DNA from: Acanthococcus lagerstroemiae
Lineage: Eukaryota; Arthropoda; Insecta; Hemiptera; Eriococcidae
DNA: 64,000 bases
Reading direction: 5' to 3'
NCBI GenBank assembly: GCA_031841125.1
Contig: CM063113.1
Location: 44,422,197 to 44,486,196 of the forward strand
Of the stretch, positions 54,944 to 64,000 are shown piece after piece (the stretch's first letter is position 1; each line of letters starts with the position of its first letter). The position numbers were made by a program, and so were the translations under genes. The notes under the pieces are model-generated. The model ran no database searches and was not told where the DNA came from. It saw only the letters and a program-made list of their open reading frames with translations.

Positions 54944-57900
54944 TAAGTCCCAAATTAAAAAAAAAAAAAAAAAACCAAGTGGAGGAGTTCGAACTGCCCC
55001 AAAAAAATCATCACAAGGAGTAGTGGTGGTAAATTTTAGTATCATTTTAAGAGCATCCCCCATCTAGTGCCAATGTTCTAGCTAATTTAGAATGACGTAC
55101 GTATTTCATAATTAAGTATTGAAAGTCGTTGAAACCTGATTTTATACCATTGGGCGAGTTTGATATCGGAGTTGGGAGTCTCTCACTATTGTTTCCTAAA
55201 TTAAGGTTTTTCGTGAATCTGGCTTTCGGTTCACAACGAGTCGATATTATGTGTAACATGTAAATTGTCTGCACAGCCTTCGAACTTTCGCATCCGAAGT
55301 CGTTTGCCAAACAGCGTTTAAGTAACCTCGCGACTGAATTTCCATTTATTTGGAAAACTACTGGAAGACGGTTGCCGGGATGGCAGCTTGAATACAGAAA
55401 AATGAGCCGCGCCTGCCCCACGTGCCTCAGTCGATCCCTGATTTATAGGGTTAGAAATATACTTCATGGACGCGCAGGCTTATCCGCCAGCCCCGACGCC
55501 TAAGTGAGTGGAGCAATTGTTTTCCCATAAAATGCCTGCTAAATAATACCATAAATCCTCTCTTAATCCGGGAATAATTGAATTTGCTCTGAAACGATAC
55601 GACGAGAAAGTTTTACGTATTATTATGGCTTTCGGGAACTCTTCGGCAGATGTGTTTATAGCGGCGCGATTAAATCCTGCTCGCTTCAAAGGAGCTCTCT
55701 TTAGTAGGTACTAACACTTTCGGAGAATTAACTGTAGTCAGACGCCAGACGCCTGCAAAATACCTTTTTTACGAGTACAAGAAGTCGAGAAGCTGCAGTG
55801 TTCTAGTATTTAAAAATTGATGATACAACTTTTCAAGTTCAAGCACAATATTGCGACTAGCCTGCATGGAGATTTCATTTCAGCCAGGTGTGGCTGCATG
55901 GTATAGGTGATATACCTAAGATAGTGATTTAAAAATAAACGAGACAAATTGAATACTATCTTCGAGTGAACCCAGTTTCCGGAGGTAACTAAATGGCCTT
56001 GTGATGGAGTATCAGCGGAAGTATTAAAAAAAAACTGACTGGTCTAAGCAGTCTCTTTCTTCCTCATTAGTAACCGCATCGCTCCAAATCAGCTCCTCAA
56101 AGGAAGAGAAAAAAATTTACATTTTGCTATCTTGATTAAAAAATTGAAGCTAACAATGACAGGAATCTAAAAAATCTCACGCCGAACCCTGGCTTTCCCA
56201 CTAAAAAAAGAAAAAACTGATTTACAAATTATTGCTCAACTTTTGACTTAAAAGATCTCGGATCCAAAATGTTAGTTGACAAGCTCTAAAATTCCCCTTA
56301 TTTGCGAAGGAAGGGGATATGTCCCTCATACTTCCCACTTATTTGCGCCATTGTCTAACACTTTCGCACTTCTTATTTGCACCACTGTTTTCATACTTAC
56401 GCAATTTTATTTACAACTCCGTAACTTTTGACCCTTGAAGCGTCATGCGTGTCAAAATGACACAAATTGGATTGCTCGAAATTTGTCATATGTGTCCTTC
56501 TGACGCATTCGTACTTTTTTCCCTCCTGCATACTGAATTTATGAAAAACCTCGAAAGTGGGGATATATATGGAAGTGAGCTTGGTTTTCAAAAATCAGTA
56601 AAATACGAAATCGGAGAAAATGGTAATTTCATCATGTGTGCCGAATCAGTCCGCAAATTGAGAAGACTAGAATTTGAAGTCCCTCTAACAGGCTATTTAT
56701 AATCACCTTCAGATTACTGTGACGGTTCTGTCTCTACGAAAATTTCATAAAGATGAAGCAGTTGAAGGGTAGAAAAATCAAAACTCACATTTTCCATTTT
56801 ACTTCATGGGCGCAAATAGGCAAAGTACTGTACACGGGTGCAGGAATATCTTTGCTGCGCCTGTGAAGTATGTTATACATATCAGTGTGCAAAATATAGA
56901 AAACTAAGGTCCGTTTTGATTTAGAAAAATTAACACCTTCATTTTTTAAAGGATAGTTTGTAGTTATTTTAGTGCTGAGAAAATGAACCTTAAGGATGGC
57001 AGAAACCACCGTAGCTGGGTCTTTTTCTTGGACTACAGAGCTTATAGGCATGGTCTGGTAGCCAAAAGAAAAATTTATCATCATTTTTTGGTATACCTTT
57101 TTCACATTTTGGCATAATTTAGCACAATTTTTCGCCTACAAAATCCGCAAAAAAAACCATGCTCTGTCTTTGAAAACAGTTCAATTGCAACTTAGACTAC
57201 CAATGATTAAAGAAAAATTTTAGCATAATGAATTTAGATTTATTTATTTATTTTTTGGCTTTCTGGCAGAATGTAGAACAGATTTTACTTCAATCTATAT
57301 TATACAGGGCTTCGTTTTGTTCGTTGTAACGGCATCACGCGTTAACCGCTGATCGGGTTGCCTTGAAATTGGCGCTACAGATACCTTACAACAAATACTC
57401 AATACTATTGAAGTCCAAATTTTAAAATTCGCTTTGTAAAAGCTGTAATTAGGCCTCAAAGTTGAAATGACGTCACGCGCAGTTAATGGGTGTTTCGGTG
57501 AGGTAATTGGTTGCGCGGTAAGACGAGATATATTTTCGTTGCAAAGCGAGTGCTTCAACGTCGAATGATGGCACATGCAGGAAGCGGGGTGATTGGGATC
57601 AGTGTTACCACTTACCATGAAGATATGTTTAATTCTATCCAGTTTTTTCGGATGTTGGATTTCCTGTTTTTCTTCCACTACTTCCAGCAATGTAGTTTCC
57701 GAAGAAATTAAATTTAATGTTTCAACTGAGTAGGCCAGAAGGAATTTTGTAGCTTTTATTACGTTTTTTGAACCTTTTTTCATTAAAAAAAAGAAGAAAA
57801 GAGACCAAAACGAATGGCCATATTAGGTGACTTCAGCGCCTGATACGGCTAACAGAAAAATTCCGACGGATCCACGAAAAAGATTCGAATAAATTTTACG

Positions 57901-59989
57901 AATCCGGGTCGTCCACTGGATTTGAATCACTGATACAAATCCAATTCCCAGAAGCGGATTCGAATCAATTTTTTTTTTATTCGAATCTTTTCCAACCTTG
58001 GGCACAAACATACAAACTGTTATCAAACCCGTTATCCATAAAGTTTTTGAATGCCTCTGACTGGGACTGTGCAAATTGTAGAAGCGCTATAGCGTCGAAT
58101 AGGTTATAACGTAAACCATCACCACTCGAACTTTAATCCTCTGAGGTTTATTCTGAAATATTTCATTAAAAATAAAAATAGTATTATAGAGATGTATCTC
58201 GAGTTTATATTCCACCAAGTCAAAGCGGAGCAAGAGACTACTGAGTACAATCATGCTTATCGGGATACACCGATAAGTTCTTTATGATAGGTAATATTTA
58301 TTACTATTAAAACAGGGCGTAACAATGAGCAAAAGCACCCTCAGTACTCCTACTGAGGACGTGAAATGTACAGGATAATTCGATCACTTCTCATTTTGGA
58401 GATAGAGAAGAACGGGTAATTCGATTTAATTTCCAAAGATTACAAAGCTTACACATTTATGAAAAATCAATTTCATGCTTCATTTTCTTTCTTTCTATTT
58501 TTCCAAAATACAAGTAAATGATCAAATCGTATAAAAGCCTGTTTTTATCTATATGGAAATTTACATATAATTTCGTTTCATACATGAAAAGTTGTATTTT
58601 GATCGTCTTCCATTTTGTTTCTTCTTAGGTACCACAGTATTTCTAGATAATCCGTTGAAAATTGTTTTCATGTTTTGTAACTTTTGATACATTTTATTAA
58701 GAAATTTCTTTCGGAGCACTCAGCAGTTCATTTATTCTTTATAATAAAAATTCACATTTTGCAATATTATACAACCGTCTGAAGGACGGTAGGGTCAGCT
58801 AGTCTAGTATAGAGAAAGAATTTTTATGGGCAACACTGAGGACAGAAATCGAGCAGTTGTGAAACGGGGCGGTTACTTTATTATACATATACACCTGTAA
58901 TGAGTTGCTTTGCTCTGGTTACAGAAAAGCTCATTTAAGTTCAGACACCCAGTATGCTTCCATTGGAGGGTTTGTTTCAATATACGGTGGCTTAAAGACA
59001 TTTTGATCCCTCCTTGTCCCATTTATAATGTTTTATACTTGGTCAAGAAAAAATTGCCAGGGACATTTCTTATACCTAGAATATTTAAGAGGTGCAGTTT
59101 TAGTCTGAAACGTATTTTATATTAGACATTAACTTCATATTAGACTAGCCGTTGTCTGAACTCCGATTTTAGCCCCCATTTCCTTTTTTAATGAGGATCC
59201 GGTGGCATATGGGTAGGTCTTATCGAATACAGGATTCTGTAATCAGATAACACACCTCGGCCGGTGGAACCTTACACTTTTCCAAAGTCGCCCACCAGAT
59301 CTGACGCTTCTACGATCATGTGCACAATTCTTATAACATTTGGCGTATATCAACCTATCTGGATTACATCGCGTACGAATTTGTCACTTTATTTTGTACA
59401 GAAAAGAAAGAATCAATGCCCGGAGCGGCCGAAGACGATGAACGAGGGTATCTGCAGTAAAACTAACGAGAGCGAAGTAACGAATCGAATTCGACTATAA
59501 TCTTAATTTAACATCAGCTTTGAACCCATAAAACACACCTACGCCTTGTTGAACCGAAAATAAAGAAGCAATTCTGTTTGTACCTCGTGATTCTCTCTTT
59601 CGCCCATTAAGTTCGAGCAAGACAAAGGATTCACGAATGAAAGAGCGGAAATCAGGTGCTTCGCGAAACACCACAAAAAGGAGGGAGGGGGCTGGTGACA
59701 TGGTGAGGACGCCCGTTCGTAATCTTTTGCAACCAAAACCCATTTCCCGTTGAGTTACTTTTTGTACATCGATATTCGGCGTTTCGAACGCATAGCTGTT
59801 CGGACGGAGGACGACCTCCGGCAGATACGAGGCACGTTCGAAAAGTAAGTTTCTCTTTTTTAATTTTACTCTCAACCAGAGCCCTGGAATCCGCCCTTTC
59901 GAACATTACTTCAGGGACGTTGGGGAGGCTGTTAGGGCTGTCTTAGCCCTCTTTTCTTCTTGCCGAAAAACGGCCTTGGTCGAAATGTA
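54944..59989. other. no gene recognised
   Basis: Five kilobases with an A17 run at about 54957-54974, a (TTTA)n stretch near 57240, a small hairpin ccgtc-tgaag-gacgg near 58783, and no supported gene. Frames at 55047-55421, 56785-57105, 57295-57783 and 59495-59875 have no motif and no exon-like borders; any of them could hide part of a fast-evolving gene, but the sequence does not show it. Confidence 0.4.
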
Positions 59990-60066
59990 GCGAGTTGCTA
60001 CGTGGGCTTGAACTCGAAACTTCCAGATTCTGAGACCAGCGCGCTATCCAAAAGTAAGTTAATGAG
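59990..60066 (-). tRNA. decayed tRNA-Leu-like sequence
   Basis: The minus strand reads GGCCTCATTAACTTACTTTT, then GGATAGCGCGCTGGTCTCAG (box A-like part and an anticodon arm with CTCAGAA, anticodon CAG), a short variable arm, GAGTTCAAGCCC (box B) and CACG. The acceptor stem does not close cleanly and the D arm is degenerate. Most likely a tRNA pseudogene or SINE head. Confidence 0.4.
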
Positions 60067-60260
60067 GCCAATAAAAAAAATAACGAATCAGAAAAAATGA
60101 TCCAATGAAATACCTGTAAAAAAAATTCTACTCCCTCCTACGAGAAAATTCTTAATTTTCAAAAATTGACTTGACGTAAAGAATGGAAACAAGTTTTCGA
60201 GTAGAGATTTCTTGGGTCATTGATTTCAGATATCACGTTAAGTTTCGGTCGGGTTTCAGT

Positions 60261-61997
60261 TTGTTTATTTATTTATTTACAGCCTTACATTTATGTGACT
60301 ACTTAATACTAACTCCATTTCCCCTCGATAGCGTATCTCCGGGCACACACCATTACACGCATTTTCTATTTATTCTTATCCCTAGTTTCCCTGTCCCAGG
60401 TCAATCCCCATTCTTTTACTACCTCGTCCCTCCATCTGAGGCTTGGTCTACCTCTGATGTGTCTACCCTCCCTAGGTGTCCATTCCATAATTTGCTTTGC
60501 CCATCTCTCCTCTTGTCTCGCTAAATGTCCCGTATATTTCCTTTTAATTTTTCGATGGTATATCCTGTATCTCTTTCCCCCGAATACTTCCTAATTTAGA
60601 TATTCCTAATTTTTTCCTTCTTCTTTATTGCCAATATGCTCCTCTCCATGGCCGTCTGAGTAGTCCCATGCTTCTACACACGGGCTTTAGTAGCTGCGAG
60701 TGTTTGACATCCGTATGTCAGTGTGAAGTGGGTGCAGCTTTCTCATATTTTAAATTTTAACTCTCTTGGAGTTTTCCCTTCAAACCTATTTTTATTCATC
60801 CAGTAGTTTTTCCATCCCTTGTTTACTCTTTTGGAAATTTCGTTTTGTATTTGAGGCCGTCAGAGTAAAAAAAAAAAAAAAGGCACGTATGGCAAGATCG
60901 TAATACAGGCTTGTGCTTTGGAAGCAGGTTGGATTTCGGAAAGGAACTTGGCTTTGGAACGGATTTTTTAAGTCGGGAACCAAGCTAGACTTCGGCACAG
61001 ATTCACTTTCAACTGCTGACTGCCACTCCCGTTCCCGTTCGTTTCTGTTGCGGACATACTTTAGAAGCGAACGCACGTCTGTTGCTTTGTTTGAATTGAG
61101 TCCAGGCTTCAGGAATGGGATCATTTCCAGATTAGTTTTGTCGCATTGCACGGTTGTATGAACGATCTGAAGGCACCATGTCGAACATTTTGTCATATTT
61201 ATACATGATAGAAGTGAATACACATTTTTGTACCAAGGGCCCACTTAAAAAAAAAAATTCCACTTTTTACGCTCTTTCCAACGATATTATTAACATATTT
61301 TGCCAACAAATGGTCACTTGGGATGTTTTTGTTTAACAGCGTCCAAATGTTCACACTGCTCGTTCTCAACAACAACACACTCTACAGAGCTGCGGAAAAA
61401 CCGTTCGAAAGAAATACCGTAGTATCCAAATCTGCAATCGTTTCAAGAAGGGCATATGCGTCATATATGCCCTTCTTACTCTGACGGCCTCATTTGTTTT
61501 TGAAAGCAGTGTCTTATCCCAAATATTCTATCGCGTTCACTTTTTGTATTATTATCCCCTCAATCTTAGGTTCTTCTCTCTCTTTTTTTGAATTTTCATT
61601 TTTTCGGGATTTAGGGATAGCCTTGCCTTCCTGCTCCCCCTTGCGAATTCGTCTACCATCTCTTGTAATTCTTCTGAGCTCGGGACACTAATTACTATAC
61701 ATATTATCTGCAAATCTCAAGTTGGTTAATCCTTCCTCATCGATGTGTACCCTCTTTCTGTTCCCAGTAGAATCCTCTGAAGATTTTGATTACGGGACAG
61801 GCGTACTCTCCTCCGGATTGGGAATTCTCGGCCCTCACCATAGATAGTTATGGTTTATGGTGAACCGAATCGAATGCTTTGTTAAAATCCACGAATGTTA
61901 GGTGAACTTTTAAATTGTATTCGTTATCTTTCTCTATCTGCTGATTTATTGTAAATATGTGGTCGATAGTAGAGAAGCCTCCACGGAATCCCACTTG
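60261..61997 (-). mobile_element. RTE/CR1-like LINE fragment, 5'-truncated
   Basis: The minus strand opens in reverse transcriptase at about 61997 (RQQVGFRGGFSTIDHIFTIN, VDFNKAFDSVHH), passes LRFADNMYS, where the catalytic FADD is FADN, and after the insertion at 60853-61491 ends with AKQIMEWTPREGRHIRGRP and RWRDEVVKEWGLTWDRETRD, the usual tail, then a (TAAA)n-type tail at 60261-60280. LINEs insert by target-primed reverse transcription and are often truncated at the 5' end as here. Several stops and the N in the active site make it dead. Confidence 0.85.
60853..61491. mobile_element. 639-bp TIR element inserted in the LINE
   Basis: Perfect 16-bp inverted ends GAGGCCGTCAGAGTAA (60853) and the complement ending at 61491, with ATTT on both sides (60849-60852, 61492-61495), which would restore the LINE. 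Directly inside the right end is a strong hairpin (aagaagggcatat...atatgcccttctt, 61446-61478). An A15 run follows the left end. No transposase; the superfamily is unknown. Confidence 0.8.
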
Positions 61998-62154
61998 TTG
62001 CCGGCAAATCAACAGCTGATTTGGTTTTTTTTTAGGGTGCTGATTTCAAAAATGCAAACCGTTTTTTCCTATCAGCTACCGTTTCTGAGATACAGCACCA
62101 CCCATTTAGTACATATTGCGCAGTTCAAAATAATACAAACTTGTCTCAAAACAG
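61995..62154 (+). repeat. inverted partial copy of the first coding exon (with splice acceptor)
   Basis: The words ttgttgccggcaaatc, cagctgattt, a T run ending ttag, then gctgattt-aaaaatgca and the following exon sequence match the reverse complement of 63690-63833 over about 140 bp. The translated exon reads GADFKNANRFFLSATVSEIQ against DADLKNATRFFLSATVSEIQ in the main gene. It ends at a possible donor (cag/gtgaaa) at 62154. The two copies point toward each other. Confidence 0.8.
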
Positions 62155-62326
62155 GTGAAAACTTTTTTTTTTAATTTTTCAAATTATCATCATGAATTTA
62201 CAAATAGTGAAAATTTTAGCTCAATATTCTGAACAGAATATCTTCCACAAAATTATACACACTAACATTTCTTTAAAATTGAGAAAACAAATAGAAGAAA
62301 ATAAATGAACATACACAGAAGCTACA

Positions 62327-63795
62327 TTACTGCATACTTTTGAAGCTTCTTTTATGCGACTTTCTAGTATGACATTTTTCAAGACAGTCTCTTTGTAGAT
62401 TCCAACAATAATCTGCCATCATATGGGCATCCCATCTTCCTTGATATCTCTCTTCCATTGTCCGCATGTCTTGGTGACTTCTTTCACCTTGTTCTTCACT
62501 CATATCACCCAGGTTTTCCGGAAACCAATCTAAATGGCTATGCAGAAAATGAACTTTAATGTCCATATTGCAACCAAGATTTTTGAAACATTCGAGCATG
62601 TTTTCCACTAGCCGTTTGTAGTTTGCAGCCCTGTAATTACCCAAGAAGTTTTCCACTACTAGAACGAATGAGGTCCAGGCTTTTAATTCAAGTTCATTCA
62701 TTACACTAGTAAAATTAGGGTCTTTCATAAGTTGCCTCATTTGCGGACCATCAAAAATACCAGCCTTCAATTTTTCCATACTCAGTCCAGGCATTTTCTG
62801 TGTTATGTATGTAAAACAAGACCCATCATGATCGAGAACTTTCACAAATTGCTTCATGAGACCTAATTTGATATGTAAAGGGGGCAAAATGATTCTTTCC
62901 CTCTCAATAAGTGGCTGATGAATGATACTTTTTGATCCAACCATCATATCTATTCTCACAGGCCATTTTTTCTTGATCCAGTGCTCATTTTTGGCTCTGC
63001 TGTCCCAGAGACACAAAAAACAGGGATACTTTGTATAACCATCTTGCTGGCTAAGGAGAAAATTAACCATTTTGAGATCAACACAAACTAACCACTCATG
63101 CTGATGGTATTTAATTTTTTTGATGACGAAGGCAATGGTCTCATATACTTCTTTTAGTTTTGTGGAGTGAGCAATCGGAATAGAGGCATATTTGTTGCCA
63201 TTGTGCAACAGCATATACGTCAGGGCTTCGTTTTGAACTGTCAATGAAGAGACGCCAATCACCTGGTGAATATTGAGGAAGACCCAGTTTCAACAAGAGA
63301 TTTCCAACATCTTGGCAAAATACACCTTTCTCGTCATCTGAAAAGAATGACAAAAACTCTTTCTCTCTTGTACGATAAAACGTAATTTTTGTTCCATGAC
63401 TGAGTAAATTCTTCTCACCCAACCACGAAGCAAGCAACTCAGCAGCTTCTTTTGACAAATCGAGATCCCTTATGAGATTGTTTAGTTCATTTTGATCAAA
63501 TTGTTAAGGTGTCAAAGAATCGTCAACATAATCAGAGTCATTATCCTGATCTAGATCCTGATCTACATCTGAAAATGATGCAGTATTCTCATCTTCAGGA
63601 AGCTCTGGTAATTCGCGAAATGTGGGATTAGGTATTTCTTCTGAATGTGGAACAGGACGTCTAGCAGATGGGAGATCTGGGTAAGTCCAAATTGCACTTG
63701 AACCTGCACAACATGTACCAAGTGGACATAGCTGTATCTCAGAGACAGTAGCTGATAGGAAAAAACGGGTTGCATTTTTTAAATCAGCATCCTAA
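62327..63795 (-). pseudogene. transposon-like protein gene of unknown family, broken
   Basis: The final exon starts after an acceptor (T9AG) at 63794-63795. It reads DADLKNATRFFLSATVSEIQ, CCAGSS, an acidic linker (DVDQDLDQDNDSDYVDD), then an in-frame TAA, SKEAAELLASWLGEKNLL, a frameshift near 63235, and a 311-residue block with MLLHNGNKYASIPIAHS, CVDLKMVNFLL, GYTKYPCFLCLWDSRAKNEH, RIILPPLHIKLGLMKQFVK, GCNMDIKVHFLHSHLDWFP, GERSHQDMRTMEERYQGRWD and ADYCWNLQRDC. I recognise this as a protein repeated many times in arthropod and cnidarian genomes and transposon-like in distribution, but cannot assign it to a superfamily. The conserved D, C/C and H positions could form a metal-dependent catalytic core (inference). 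One stop and one frameshift break this copy. Confidence 0.65.
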
Positions 63796-63833
63796 AAAAA
63801 AACAAATCATCTGTTTATTTGCTGGCAACAAAA
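63690..63833 (-). repeat. inverted-repeat partner of 61995-62154
   Basis: Contains the first exon start and acceptor of the gene above and about 40 bp of its upstream intron (ttgttgccagcaaat, cagatgattt). It faces the 62.0-kb copy, so the main coding block lies inside a pair of inverted exon copies. Confidence 0.8.
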
Positions 63834-63872
63834 TGTGTGTTGGGCAGTGTAATAAATCATAAAAATCTTATT

Positions 63873-64000
63873 TCACAAAATTTGAAAAGATACAACCAAA
63901 AGCTGGTTCTCAACATGGTCATCTTCCCGATTGAGACATTTATTCCATCGGTTTACTAACTTATAGATGCCTTCCCTGTAGAAATCACCGTCCGACGAAT
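63873..64000 (-). pseudogene. mariner transposase C-terminus (runs off the window)
   Basis: The minus strand reads DGDFYREGIYKLVNRWNKCL then NREDDHVENQLL and a stop at 63873. The pattern F..GI.KL..RW.KC....DYVE is the C-terminal signature of mariner transposases. The rest lies beyond the window. It is on the opposite strand to, and distinct from, the mariner at 2.7 kb. Confidence 0.75.

Noticed and set aside
55047..55421. 124-residue open frame on the minus strand
   Set aside because: No motif, no exon borders, no neighbouring coding signal; length is within chance for 64 kb in six frames.
57295..57783. 162-residue open frame on the minus strand
   Set aside because: No recognisable domain or splice pattern; sequence is not repeated in the window. 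Could not be distinguished from chance.
60792..61244. 150-residue open frame on the minus strand
   Set aside because: It crosses the border between the LINE and the inserted TIR element and includes a poly-A run, so it cannot be an ancestral coding unit.

Overview
The window looks like nuclear DNA of an arthropod, most likely an insect. It is AT-rich and gene-poor. It has intron-exon structure with GT/AG boundaries, a short run of the insect-type telomere motif TTAGG, and a dense nested layer of decayed transposons of kinds common in insects (mariner, hAT, Mutator-like, pogo, BEL, gypsy, several LINE lineages, tRNA-derived SINEs). Nothing bacterial was seen: no operons, ribosome-binding sites or CRISPR arrays. 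The species cannot be fixed from the sequence alone.

The only convincing host-gene sequence is a pair of adjacent exons at 4.3-4.6 kb. Spliced in phase they give a hydrophilic helical segment followed by a cysteine-rich EGF-like module. The rest of that gene must lie outside the window or be too short to recognise.

Layout: 0-0.5 kb SINE copy; 2.74-3.89 kb mariner relic with a MITE inside it; 4.0-4.2 kb LINE tail; 4.3-4.6 kb EGF exons; 6.66-8.88 kb long-TIR element holding a LINE reverse-transcriptase fragment; 9.9-10.4 kb another LINE tail; 10.4-17.7 kb mostly featureless apart from a C-rich tract; 17.9-20.3 kb first foldback element; 23.6-28.9 kb truncated gypsy element inserted into a Mutator-like transposon, itself split by a LINE tail; 29.0-31.2 kb second foldback element; 33.2-38.3 kb rearranged BEL element with a hAT and a pogo element nested in it; 39.0-40.5 kb hAT relic inside a MITE-like repeat; 42.6-44.0 kb LINE ORF1 and endonuclease; 45.5-48.1 kb third foldback element; 48.1-49.7 kb LINE reverse transcriptase and RNase H; 50.1-51.1 kb hAT-like element; 52.8-53.2 kb second SINE copy; 53.3-54.9 kb TA-flanked element full of a TGTGAC motif; 60.3-62.0 kb LINE split by a small TIR element; 62.0-63.8 kb a transposon-like protein gene with its first exon duplicated in inverted orientation; 63.9-64 kb mariner C-terminus.

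The most unusual structures are the three foldback elements. Each is 2.2-2.6 kb and flanked by TA or TATA. Long terminal inverted repeats enclose arms built from tandem units of about 47 bp in mirror orientation. The two families have different ends but carry the same 47-bp satellite, and one copy of family A contains what looks like an end of family B. This points to modular exchange of satellite between non-autonomous transposons. Nearly every coding element here is broken by stops, frameshifts, lost catalytic residues or nested insertions, so the region reads as an old, layered transposon graveyard around an exon of an unidentified gene.
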